Shown: positions 1 to 7,852 of the stretch, in pieces
Layout: each line of letters opens with the position of its first letter
Numbering within the stretch: the stretch's first letter is position 1
Assembly: GCA_026389675.1 (NCBI GenBank)
Contig: JAPLHJ010000073.1
Span: 1-14,583 of the forward strand
Source of the DNA: Chloroflexota bacterium
GTDB taxonomy: Bacteria > Chloroflexota > Dehalococcoidia > GIF9 > UBA5629
Length of the DNA stretch: 14,583 nt
Direction: 5' to 3'
The notes under the pieces: generated by a model
The model's input: the letters and a program-made list of their open reading frames with translations, nothing else
Told to the model about the DNA's origin: nothing
The model's database searches: none
Position numbers and translations under genes: made by a program

Positions 1-570
1 ATGCGCAAGCTGTACGTCGATTTCACACTGGCCTGGCGCAACCTTCCCAAGCCGACCATCGCCATGGTACACGGTTACTGTATCTTCGGTGGCTGGATGC
101 TGGCTTCCGCTATGGACGTGGTTTTCTCTGCCGCGGACTCGCTGTTCCTGCCCGGCTTCGTTGAATATTTCTCCGCGCCATGGGATATAGGGCCCCGCCG
201 GGCAAAGGAAATCCTCTTTGAACACCGTTTTATGACAGCCAGAGAAGCCTTCGATTACGGATTTGTAAACCGCATCTTTTCGGCGGAAGCTTTGGAAGAG
301 GAGACTATGGCTTATGCCGGCAGGGTAGCGGATAATTACCTGGCTAACCCTTCCTGGGTTCGCTACTGCAAATTCTCCATAAATCAAATGGATGAGGCCG
401 CAGGCCTGGATGCGGGTATCAAATCAGCGTTTAATAATTTCTGTCTGATGTCCACATCTTACGGCAGCGCTCTATCCTCTACCGATGAGGGAGGCTTCGC
501 CAGGACAAAGGTGGCCAGGAAGAATCTGGAACTCTCCCTTCCCTGGCTAACCTGGGCAAACCTGGCTTAA
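1..570 (+). CDS. Enoyl-CoA hydratase/isomerase (crotonase) family protein, 5' end outside window
   Basis: Crotonase-fold acyl-CoA enzyme, C-terminal 189 residues. The segment from about residue 17 (KPTIAMVHGY) through FGGWMLASAMDVVFSAAD matches the family's oxyanion-hole and CoA-binding stretch, and FMTAREAFDYGFVNRIF (about 77-93) matches the usual 'A...GLV..V' helix. Family members are about 260 residues, so some 60-80 N-terminal residues are missing; the ATG at base 1 is probably an internal methionine. By eye the two glutamates that catalyse hydration in rat enoyl-CoA hydratase are not conserved (the GGGCELA-type motif reads FGGWMLA, and PE after the next strand reads PG), so ordinary hydratase activity is doubtful. 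The C-terminus after about residue 145 is unlike the usual trimerisation helices. The gene ends 30 bases before the transporter gene and may be cotranscribed with it. Family assignment is good; substrate and reaction are unknown. Confidence 0.85.
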   Translation: MRKLYVDFTLAWRNLPKPTIAMVHGYCIFGGWMLASAMDVVFSAADSLFLPGFVEYFSAPWDIGPRRAKEILFEHRFMTAREAFDYGFVNRIFSAEALEEETMAYAGRVADNYLANPSWVRYCKFSINQMDEAAGLDAGIKSAFNNFCLMSTSYGSALSSTDEGGFARTKVARKNLELSLPWLTWANLA

Positions 571-600
571 AGGAAAGTAACGGGAGATACAAAGAGTACT

Positions 601-1482
601 ATGGAAGCCAACTGGAAGTCATCGCCGTTCCTCTCACTGGCCGCGCTGGTCGGGATAACCGCTGTCTGGGGTTACACATTCCTCATTGTACAGTCCGCCG
701 TTGAGCGTATGCCGGTTATGGACTTTATGGCCTGGCGCTTTAGCGCCGCCGCCCTTGTTATGCTTGCGCTGCGGCCAACCTGCCTTCGTGGTATTACGAG
801 GCTCGAATTGCTGCGCGGGGCCGGCCTGGGCATTATTCTTGGTCTTGGTTATATCGCCCAGACATATGGCTTGCTATATGCGTCGGCGGCAGTCTCCGGC
901 TTCATCACCGGCATGTTCGTTGTGCTTACGCCAGTGATGGCCTGGTTATTACTGCGTCATAAAACCGACCGCAATACCTGGCTTTTGGTTGCCCTGGCCA
1001 CAATTGGCGTAGCAGTTCTCAGCCTCAACGGCTGGTCCGTGGGCATCGGAGAATTGCTCACGCTCGGGTGCGCCATACTTTTTGCCATACATATAGTCGG
1101 CCTGGGGGAATGGTCACCACAGTACGATCCTTATACTTTTGCGTTTCTGCAGATTTCAACCGTCGCAGTGATCTCCATCATCGCTGCCGTCCCGGGTGGA
1201 ATTTCCGTACCCCCTGGCATCGAAGTCTGGCAAACTATCGGCATCACGGCAGTATTCGCCACTGCGCTGGCCTTTATCGTGCAGACCTGGGCACAATCGC
1301 TCGTCTCGCCGACGCGGGCCGCCATCGTGATGACTATGGAGCCAGTATTTGCCGGGATATTCGCCGTGGTAATCGGCGGGAACCAGTTGACCTGGAGGGC
1401 CCTGCTGGGTGGAGCCTGCATCGTGACAGCAATGCTTATCATCAACCTGAAATCAGCAGGCGGAAATGCTCAAACGGGTTAG
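601..1482 (+). CDS. EamA/DMT-family membrane transporter
   Basis: A 293-residue inner-membrane protein of the drug/metabolite transporter superfamily. It is made of two EamA repeats with about ten hydrophobic segments (for example residues 11-30, 43-57, 73-90, 97-117, 127-142, 151-166, 179-197, 210-228, 240-258 and 265-282). The start of repeat one (GITAVWGYTFLIVQS, about 18-32) and the end of repeat two (SPTRAAIVMTMEPVFAGIFA, 236-255) are typical family motifs. Length is normal (about 280-310). The ATG at 601 precedes the first hydrophobic segment by the expected distance. The nearest Shine-Dalgarno-like sequence, GGGAGA at 582-587, is rather far upstream, and a weaker AGAG lies closer. The substrate cannot be predicted; family members export amino acids, metabolites or drugs. 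The stop codon is two bases from the stop of the convergent gene at 1485. Confidence 0.92.
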   Translation: MEANWKSSPFLSLAALVGITAVWGYTFLIVQSAVERMPVMDFMAWRFSAAALVMLALRPTCLRGITRLELLRGAGLGIILGLGYIAQTYGLLYASAAVSGFITGMFVVLTPVMAWLLLRHKTDRNTWLLVALATIGVAVLSLNGWSVGIGELLTLGCAILFAIHIVGLGEWSPQYDPYTFAFLQISTVAVISIIAAVPGGISVPPGIEVWQTIGITAVFATALAFIVQTWAQSLVSPTRAAIVMTMEPVFAGIFAVVIGGNQLTWRALLGGACIVTAMLIINLKSAGGNAQTG

Positions 1483-1484
1483 AA

Positions 1485-1928
1485 TTATAGAAGGATGTCC
1501 TCAAGTATCTCGGCCACACTTACAACGCATGGCGCGCATATCTTGTGCAGCAGGTCTTTCTCTTTGTACAGTTTCTGACCCTCGTCAGTGGTCAATTCAC
1601 ATTCGCCAACCAGCTTACGGCAGATAAAAGTCCCGTGTTTTTCAGAGAAACGGTCCATCAGTGCCCGCACCTTTACATAGGCCAGGTCCATGATCTTACG
1701 TTCATCGTTTTCACCCCTACCGTACTTAAAACCAATGACCATTATCCCGCCTGTTACAGCCCCGCAGACTTCCTGCCTGCGCCCCATGCCAGCTCCAAAC
1801 CCGCAGGCAACTTTTAGAGCAAGGTTTTTATCAATCCCCAAGATATCTGAGAAGGCATAGACAATTGACTGAGCACAGTTATACCCGCTGAAAAACTTGG
1901 CAATAGCTGTATCACCTCTTGTACTCAT
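1485..1928 (-). CDS. C_GCAxxG_C_C family putative redox protein
   Basis: A 147-residue cytoplasmic protein of the C_GCAxxG_C_C family (Pfam family named for its conserved cysteine pattern). The signature is present in order: YNCAQS (C18), ACGFGAGMGR (C42), EVCGAVTGGIMVIG (C55), FICRKLVG (C103) and KICAPCV (C131 and C134). Members are found mostly in anaerobes and are presumed to bind a metal or Fe-S cluster or act in thiol redox chemistry; the biochemical function is not established. Length is normal. The start is the first ATG after an in-frame barrier, with a modest GGGG ribosome site upstream. The gene stands alone, convergent with the transporter gene. A possible link with the nearby molybdenum hydroxylase operon, on the same strand but beyond that operon's terminator, is only suggested by position. 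Confidence 0.9.
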   Translation of the reverse strand: MSTRGDTAIAKFFSGYNCAQSIVYAFSDILGIDKNLALKVACGFGAGMGRRQEVCGAVTGGIMVIGFKYGRGENDERKIMDLAYVKVRALMDRFSEKHGTFICRKLVGECELTTDEGQKLYKEKDLLHKICAPCVVSVAEILEDILL

Positions 1929-2274
1929 ATTTCATTCCCCATCCATAACAAATATTGCAATTATCCTTGTATCTCAAGTATTTGCCTGGTACCTTGCCTT
2001 GATTCTTTCCTCCCGTACCTCCAAAGGCACAAGGGATAGGAAGCTAAATCAAACTGGTAGGCCTAAGTGTACAATAAACAGAACCTTTTTACTATCCATT
2101 AGCCTAGCTAATTATTAAACATCTCTCAATTACACATTCCAGGCTTTTGGTGGAGCTGAATATATGATAGAAAGAATGCCAATATGTGGAGAACTATAGT
2201 TGACCAGTAGACCGTACCGGATAAAAGCAAGAACTTTTTCGAAAGACTTTAAGTATCTTTAGTTCTTGCACATC
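1929..2274. other. Intergenic region downstream of the molybdenum hydroxylase operon
   Basis: This 346-base stretch holds the operon terminator at 2221-2269 and, nearer 1929-1990, presumably the promoter of the minus-strand C_GCAxxG_C_C gene. A weak minus-strand match (TTGAGA, then an A/T-rich block about 17 bases on) lies around 1950-1980 but is not convincing. Open frames across it have no recognisable protein features. I see no RNA gene or repeat. Confidence 0.5.
2221..2269 (-). terminator. Rho-independent terminator of the molybdenum hydroxylase operon
   Basis: A perfect 9-bp inverted repeat, GCAAGAACT at 2227-2235 and AGTTCTTGC at 2261-2269, begins six bases after the stop codon of the last operon gene. 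Read on the minus strand the stem is followed directly by TTTTAT (2226-2221). The 25-base loop can fold further (AAAGA at 2242-2246 with TCTTT at 2256-2260). Stem position and T-tract fit an intrinsic terminator; the low G+C stem makes it moderate in strength. Confidence 0.6.
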
Positions 2275-4671
2275 TTACATCTTTGCTGAGATATTGCCTT
2301 TCTGTGCGCGCTCACATAGCGTCAGAATTACCTTTTCCACGAGCGCTTTAGCCACTTGAACTTTGTATTTGTTTTTTGCTAAGGGTAGAGTATGCTTTAC
2401 CGCTATATTACCAGCAGTCGCCGCCGACTTTTTATTCAAATTTTCCCCTTTCAGAAAGTCTTCGACATCTTTTATCCTCAGTGGGACAGGAGCTACAGCT
2501 CCTAAGGCTATTCTGACTGCATCCACCCTGTTCCCATTCACGTTCAAAAGGGTAGCCACACTTACCACCGGGAAGTCATGCGAGTTCCTTAGCGCAAATT
2601 TGATGAAATCTTGCTGGCTGCCCAATGCAGGTTTGGGTATCTGTATTTCTACTACAAATTCACCTTCTTCGAGTTGGCTGGTTTTCATAGTCCCGGCAGA
2701 AAAAAAGTCCTCTGCGGTTAGAATGCGTTTCGTAGTCCTTATTTTTGCTCCCAGTGCTATTAAAGCAGGAGCTATATCAGAGGCGTTGACAGCCACGCAG
2801 CCACAGTTGAAACAACGTTTGGCCTCATTCTCCATTTCACTGAGATTGAAGCCGACAGTATCCTCTATATCAATGCGCCTGCGAGATACGGGCAATATAG
2901 CAGTTTTACCTCTATCCATTTTGACCAGGCAATCTGAGCTGAATTTTTGCATAGTTACTTTTTGAATCTTTGTAGGTATTCGCCTCTTCATCAGGTATAA
3001 ATCAATTGAAGCCGCTGCCCTTCTTCCGGCGGCAATAGCCTGAATTACCGATGCAGGTCCCGTGGCGACATCCCCACCTGCAAAAACACCAGCAGCATTT
3101 GTCTCTTGTGTATCCTGATCGACCGTTATCAAACCGCGCTCCGTTTTGAGCGCCGAGCCGATAAATGATAAATCCGCTCGCTGTCCGATAGCCATTATGA
3201 TTGCATCGGCATTTACCCTGGTCCTGTTAGCTTTGTTAAAAGCTGGTGCGAAGCAACCCTTAGCGTCAAATACTGACGTGCAGCGTACAAGTTGCATGCC
3301 TTGAATATGATCATTTTCCTGGAGTATTTGATAGGGCCCCCATGATGGCATGAGATGAATTCCCTCGGCTAAGGCTTGCTCGATCTCTGAAGCGATAGCG
3401 GGCATCTCTTCACGGCATTCCAGGCATGCCATGGTGACGTCTGCTGCGCCTAACCGTTTTGCCGTAATAGCGACGTCAACCGCAACATTTCCACCTCCAA
3501 TAACCAATACCTTTTTACCCGGCGCCTTGCTCAAGCCTGAGTTCACTTTTGTAAGCCAATCCAGCCCTGATATCAGCAGTCTTTCATCCTTAATGCCCAA
3601 TGACCTCTGACCCCATCCTCCGGTTGCCAGGAATATCGCATCAAAATCTTTTCTAATATCTTCCAATGTTACATCTTTGCCGATATCAATTTGAAGTCTG
3701 AATTTAATACCTGTGCTTTGCAGAGCTTTTACCTGTCTACGTACCAGGCCTTTAGGCAGGCGGTAAGCCGGTATCGCATACATCAGCATGCCGCCTGCTT
3801 CTTTCTGTTTATCGAAGACCGTAACTGAGTAGCCCGACTGTCTAAGGTAATATGCCGCAGCCAGGCCAGCCGGCCCCGCTCCTGCCACCGCTACCTTTTT
3901 TCTATTTTCTTTTTGGGGCGGACGCATTATCGACTCTACATTATCCAGAATGTAGTCGCCTATATATCGCTCAATATTTCTTATAGATACGGCCTCATCA
4001 AATTCGCTGCGGTTGCATTTTGTCTCGCATAAATGCGGACATACCCGGCCAGTTATAGCTGGGATCGGATTAAACGCAAGCAGTATTTCCGCCGCCTTAT
4101 CTATTTTCTTATCTCTGATAAGGCTAAAATACGAGGGTACATCGACCTTCCCCGGGCACTCCGCCGAGCAAGGGGTTGTCGCCATTCTTGCTGCGCCAAA
4201 GATGGAATGGTAGCGGTTCTCCCCGGTTAAAGCATTACAAGTCCGGCCGCCCTTTCTCAGACAGTGGAATGTGCACTCCGGATTGCGATAATACCAGCAC
4301 CTTGGTTCCTGGCAGATATTGCCAGCGATCGTCCCCATGTTTCTGACGTGAGGCGTAGCAACACTGTGCGCTGCCATCGACAATAACTTGTATTTCTTCT
4401 TTACGATTTCACTTTTTTCGATGGCATGCAACCGGGTCAGCGCCCCTATCCTCAGTCCAAGATTATCTTCCTTGATATAGTCCAGTCCTGGGATGGTCTT
4501 GATGTTAACCACTAACTCGGGGTATTCGGGACGTATATTATCCTTTAGTACTCCCAGCAAGTCAGTGCCACCTGCAATTGCGACTGCTTTCGTTCCATAC
4601 TTGCCCAGCAAATTGCTTGCTTCTTCAAGGGAAGTGACATTCTGATGTTTAAACGATCTTAAAGCAGCCAT
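2275..4671 (-). CDS. Molybdenum hydroxylase FAD subunit with an inserted GltD/NfnB-like NAD(P)H oxidoreductase module
   Basis: A 798-residue fusion. Residues 1-160 are the first part of a xanthine-dehydrogenase-type FAD-binding subunit: AGGTDLL (33-39) and GTIAGNI (113-119) are its flavin-binding motifs, followed by cysteines C120, C125, C133, C137 and C145. Residues about 161-624 form a complete GltD-like module: a cysteine-rich Fe-S domain (TTPCSAECP, C168/C172; RVCPHLCETKC, C211/C215/C219), an FAD Rossmann motif (AGAGPAGL, 263-270), an NAD(P) Rossmann motif (GGGNVAVD, 392-399), the closing FAD motif AGGDVATGP (531-539) and RCFNCGC (619-625). The host subunit then resumes at CVAVNASDIAPAL (625-637), ending in the CO-dehydrogenase-flavoprotein C-terminal domain (about 685-790). 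Ordinary FAD subunits are about 290-330 residues, GltD-like proteins about 460; the sum fits. The start ATG has GGGAAGG upstream inside the end of the preceding gene. Predicted role: two-flavin electron relay between NAD(P)H (or ferredoxin) and the molybdenum subunit. The domain reading is secure; the direction of electron flow is inference. Confidence 0.93.
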   Translation of the reverse strand: MAALRSFKHQNVTSLEEASNLLGKYGTKAVAIAGGTDLLGVLKDNIRPEYPELVVNIKTIPGLDYIKEDNLGLRIGALTRLHAIEKSEIVKKKYKLLSMAAHSVATPHVRNMGTIAGNICQEPRCWYYRNPECTFHCLRKGGRTCNALTGENRYHSIFGAARMATTPCSAECPGKVDVPSYFSLIRDKKIDKAAEILLAFNPIPAITGRVCPHLCETKCNRSEFDEAVSIRNIERYIGDYILDNVESIMRPPQKENRKKVAVAGAGPAGLAAAYYLRQSGYSVTVFDKQKEAGGMLMYAIPAYRLPKGLVRRQVKALQSTGIKFRLQIDIGKDVTLEDIRKDFDAIFLATGGWGQRSLGIKDERLLISGLDWLTKVNSGLSKAPGKKVLVIGGGNVAVDVAITAKRLGAADVTMACLECREEMPAIASEIEQALAEGIHLMPSWGPYQILQENDHIQGMQLVRCTSVFDAKGCFAPAFNKANRTRVNADAIIMAIGQRADLSFIGSALKTERGLITVDQDTQETNAAGVFAGGDVATGPASVIQAIAAGRRAAASIDLYLMKRRIPTKIQKVTMQKFSSDCLVKMDRGKTAILPVSRRRIDIEDTVGFNLSEMENEAKRCFNCGCVAVNASDIAPALIALGAKIRTTKRILTAEDFFSAGTMKTSQLEEGEFVVEIQIPKPALGSQQDFIKFALRNSHDFPVVSVATLLNVNGNRVDAVRIALGAVAPVPLRIKDVEDFLKGENLNKKSAATAGNIAVKHTLPLAKNKYKVQVAKALVEKVILTLCERAQKGNISAKM

Positions 4672-4676
4672 TTTAT

Positions 4677-7034
4677 TTAAATCCTTCCCAGTGCTTTTAA
4701 TATTTTGTCCGGGGTAATTGGAATGTCATCTATCCTTACACCAATTGCGTTATAAATGGCATTTGCAATCGCACGGGGCCCGCAGGTCACCACCCCTTCT
4801 CCAATTCCACAGGCTCCATATTCTCCGGCCCCCTTCCATACCTCAAAAAGTACGGGCTCCACCTTCGGCATGTCTGCTATTGTCGGTATCTTGTATTCCA
4901 CCCAGTTGAAATCAAGCGGTACACCCGTTTTTTCATCATAGACTATTTCCTCAAATAGCGACTCGCCGACAGTCATACATTGGCCTCCGCACTGCTGCGC
5001 TTCAGCCCCGGAGGCAAACATGACCGTACCGCAATCATTAAGGATGATCATCCTGAGCACTTGCGTTTGCCCGGTGGCAGTATCCACTTCGACCTCAGCA
5101 AACGTAGCTTGATATGGCACGCCCGTTTTCCTGGTATGAGGCCTGCTGCTGGCCATGGCTACAATCGGCACCAGGTCCCCCTTTTGCAAGAGTTTTTTAA
5201 CTGTAATCGATTTTTTCACCTGTCCCTTCAAGCATACCAGTCCGTCCTCGATTACAATTTGGTCCGGTCTGACCTTGAAGTGCTTTGCTGCCAGCTTCAT
5301 GACCTCTTCCCTGATTTTAGCTGCAGCCTCCAATAGCACTTCTGACTGCAGATAAGAAACGGCGCTATCGGTCTGTACGGTATCTTTGAGGCCGCTGTCC
5401 GTGTCCACAGTCGACGCCCACCTGATATCCTCAGGCTTTACACCTATAAAACTCAAAGCTTCTGCGCAGCCCAGTACGTTGCAGGTATTGGAACCCGGTC
5501 CGCATTCCACTGTAGGGGCAAGCAGCACCACGGTGCCATCGGGATTGAGTTTGATTCCTGCCTGGATTGTACCGCGCCGTTGCTCCTGCCAGGCGGCATG
5601 CCAACCCGGATGAAAAGAGAATCCAATTCCCCGTTTCTTCGAGCCGTCATAGGTACGCCCTATGCCCGGCTTATGCCGCTTTTCCCAACCAATCCTCCTG
5701 GCGCCTTCATGCAAAACAGCTTCCAGGCTCTTATCCGGTAACTTCTCCCATTTGTGCCCAAAATTCTTTAATGCTAACTCTATAGGATCGATGTCGAGCT
5801 TCTCAGCCAGTGCGTCAACTGCCAAACCAAATATCAGGTTGAACTGGTTATTACCTACACCTCTCATCATGCAACCGGGGATTTTGTTGGTATAGACTGC
5901 GTAAGATTCCATTTTTACATTGGGTATATGTGCGAATGAGACCTCCACAATCTCCTGCGGAACAAACTTTGTGGCAAAACATGTGTGGTCAGCATAGGCA
6001 CCTGCGTTCCCGATGGATTTAAAATAGCTTGAACTAATGGTGCCGTCTTTCGCGGACCCCATCTTGCAAGTATATATTATGGGTTGACGCGTATTGTGGA
6101 AACTTTCTCGCCGCGTATGTTTGAACTTCACGGGGCTCCCTGTCCGCTTCGCCAGCAAGGCAGTGTAAATAAAGAAAGGATCTTCTCCGGTATCTCCCCT
6201 CCCAAATTGACCACCGACAAACGGGCTGATCACTCTTACTTTGTTCTGCGGGATCTCCAGCATTTCACTGAGAAACATTCGAGTTTGATCAGCTTCGTAT
6301 GAATTCGACCATACAGTAAGCTGGTCGTCTTTCCATGAAGCCAGGCAACACCAATTGTCCAGGGAGCACTGTGTGGCATTATGGTAAATTGCCTTAACTT
6401 CGATGTTTATATCTGCTTCAGTGAACCCTCTTTCCACATCTCCTATATTCACAAAGACATCTGCGCCACCGATCGGTTCAGCCGGTAAAATATTGCTTTG
6501 TGAAATCTCAGGATGTATTACCGGTGCTCCCGGCTGCATAGACTCTAAAGGATCAAGCACAAAGGGCAATACTTCCCATTCGACTTTGATTAATCTCAAT
6601 GCTTCTTCGCCGATGCGTTCACTTTTGGCTGCTACTACGGCACCTACTTCGTCACCCACCCAGTATGCATGGCTGCCAAGTATCCTCCTGTCTCGCAACT
6701 TCTTCCACATCATGCGTTCATAACTTACCGTATCCACTCCATCCGTCCAACCGGCGTTCATTGGTTTTAATGAGACTATTTCAGGGTCCTTATAGGTCAG
6801 TATGGCCTCAACGCCTGGCAGCTTCTCAGCTTTGCTTATGTCAATATTTTTGATGACTGCATGCGGATAAGGGCTGTGGAGCGCTTTGGCATAAAGTATG
6901 TCTGGCAGACGGCACTTTAATGTCATGTCATCTATAAACTCTGCCCGGCCGCTGGCTTTCTCCCAGCCATCAATCCGGGGACGATAAGTCCCCAGGTATT
7001 TACGGGTTACACGGCGTTTAAACTGAGTGCTCAT
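4677..7034 (-). CDS. Molybdenum hydroxylase large (molybdopterin-binding) subunit, xanthine dehydrogenase/aldehyde oxidoreductase family
   Basis: A 785-residue catalytic subunit expected to hold molybdopterin cytosine dinucleotide and to hydroxylate, dehydroxylate or oxidise an aromatic, heterocyclic or aldehyde substrate. It opens with the a/b hammerhead domain (RIDGWEKASGRAEFIDDM, 20-37; LHSPYPHAVI, 52-61). Cofactor-binding landmarks follow: VGGQFGRG (273-280), CMMRGVGNNQ (388-397) with VDALAEKLDIDPIEL (406-420), VECGPGSNT (509-517), and the terminal GACGIGEG (740-747), in which E746 aligns with the family's catalytic glutamate. The usual GAKGxGE motif has cysteine (C742) in place of lysine. 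Length is typical of three-subunit enzymes. Its start overlaps the 2Fe-2S gene stop by ATGA, implying translational coupling, and the flavin subunit follows five bases after its stop. The family is certain; substrate is not. The cysteine-rich flavin partner hints at a 4-hydroxybenzoyl-CoA-reductase-like or other low-potential reaction. Confidence 0.95.
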   Translation of the reverse strand: MSTQFKRRVTRKYLGTYRPRIDGWEKASGRAEFIDDMTLKCRLPDILYAKALHSPYPHAVIKNIDISKAEKLPGVEAILTYKDPEIVSLKPMNAGWTDGVDTVSYERMMWKKLRDRRILGSHAYWVGDEVGAVVAAKSERIGEEALRLIKVEWEVLPFVLDPLESMQPGAPVIHPEISQSNILPAEPIGGADVFVNIGDVERGFTEADINIEVKAIYHNATQCSLDNWCCLASWKDDQLTVWSNSYEADQTRMFLSEMLEIPQNKVRVISPFVGGQFGRGDTGEDPFFIYTALLAKRTGSPVKFKHTRRESFHNTRQPIIYTCKMGSAKDGTISSSYFKSIGNAGAYADHTCFATKFVPQEIVEVSFAHIPNVKMESYAVYTNKIPGCMMRGVGNNQFNLIFGLAVDALAEKLDIDPIELALKNFGHKWEKLPDKSLEAVLHEGARRIGWEKRHKPGIGRTYDGSKKRGIGFSFHPGWHAAWQEQRRGTIQAGIKLNPDGTVVLLAPTVECGPGSNTCNVLGCAEALSFIGVKPEDIRWASTVDTDSGLKDTVQTDSAVSYLQSEVLLEAAAKIREEVMKLAAKHFKVRPDQIVIEDGLVCLKGQVKKSITVKKLLQKGDLVPIVAMASSRPHTRKTGVPYQATFAEVEVDTATGQTQVLRMIILNDCGTVMFASGAEAQQCGGQCMTVGESLFEEIVYDEKTGVPLDFNWVEYKIPTIADMPKVEPVLFEVWKGAGEYGACGIGEGVVTCGPRAIANAIYNAIGVRIDDIPITPDKILKALGRI

Positions 7035-7579
7035 GGTTTACTCTCTTGCCTGGATATTTTTTCCGCGGCGTGCTCGACCGACTTTGCGATTGCAGCATAA
7101 CAACCGCAACGGCAGATATTGCCTGAAAGTGCATCTTTTATCTCTTGTGCTGTCGGGTTCGGGTTTTCATTAAGAAAAGCTTTAACTGTCATTACAAATC
7201 CAGGTGTACAGTAACCGCATTGCATGGCGGTGCCGTAGCCTGGTTCGCTTTGTTCGGCGAAGGCTGCTATAACAGGGTCATTCTTGGGTAAACCCTCAAT
7301 GGTTAAAATATCCTGGCCATCTGCATCAACCGCGAGCGTCATACAAGAGAGAACAGCTTCTCCATTCAGTATTACTGTACACGCTCCACAGGCACCGTCA
7401 TCGCAGGCTACTTTCAGCCCGCTGAGCCCCAATTTTTCACGCAGTAAATATGCTAAGGTATCAGCCTCTTCAATATCGTGGCCAACATAAAATTTATGCC
7501 ATACATCATTGACCTTAAGCCTTATAATACGATCTTCAGCGGACACGCGGGCATCTTTACAGGGCTGTTGCAGAGTCAT
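7031..7579 (-). CDS. Molybdenum hydroxylase small subunit with two [2Fe-2S] clusters
   Basis: A 182-residue electron-transfer subunit. The N-terminal plant-ferredoxin-like domain carries CDDGACGAC (C59, C64, C67) with C79 in LSCMTL as fourth ligand. The helical C-terminal domain carries QCGYCTPG (C121, C124) and ICRCGCY (C156, C158), the cluster nearest the molybdenum cofactor. The family's usual CRCTGY reads CRCGCY here, adding one cysteine (C160). An N-terminal extension of about 18 residues precedes the ferredoxin fold. It is the first gene of the three-gene operon, with a very strong ribosome site, GGAGGTGA, five to six bases before the ATG. It passes electrons between the molybdenum site of the large subunit and the flavin/Fe-S subunit encoded at the operon's end. 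Confidence 0.95.
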   Translation of the reverse strand: MTLQQPCKDARVSAEDRIIRLKVNDVWHKFYVGHDIEEADTLAYLLREKLGLSGLKVACDDGACGACTVILNGEAVLSCMTLAVDADGQDILTIEGLPKNDPVIAAFAEQSEPGYGTAMQCGYCTPGFVMTVKAFLNENPNPTAQEIKDALSGNICRCGCYAAIAKSVEHAAEKISRQESKP

Positions 7580-7852
7580 ACTTCACCTCCTATGCTATTT
7601 GACTTACCTTAAAATTGGCAACTATTGTCTGACGAATCTTCTTTTACGGGCTCACTATGCTTTAACCTAATAAAGGGGTATTGATTTGCTGCCTCTAGAT
7701 CCAATCACCAAAATCTGAGTCACAGACACTTAGCTAATAATAAACAACAATCTTGATAACGTGACCAATGGATTTTACCAGCATACTCCACTAAATTCAT
7801 CATTTCAATAGCTCAACTCTATTTAACTTGCCATGCAGAAGATACAAGAATA
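7580..7852. other. Upstream (promoter) region of the molybdenum hydroxylase operon
   Basis: Together with the recombinase remnant that follows it, this forms a 493-base stretch without an intact gene. It must contain the minus-strand operon promoter. The only candidate I see is TATTAT at 7737-7742 (minus strand), with a poor -35 match 17 bases further on, so I do not call it as a promoter. The block is A/T-rich and shows no clear operator palindrome. Confidence 0.4.

Noticed and set aside
1984..2002. Imperfect palindrome around GGTACC in the intergenic region
   Set aside because: It is short and imperfect, with no associated promoter or T-tract, and could arise by chance.
2363..2965. A 200-codon open frame on the + strand across the flavin-subunit gene
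   Set aside because: It is antisense to a gene with clear domain motifs, has a composition typical of an antisense shadow and no ribosome site.
4980..5336. A 118-codon open frame on the + strand inside the molybdopterin-subunit gene
   Set aside because: It is antisense to a strongly conserved catalytic subunit, with no recognisable protein features.
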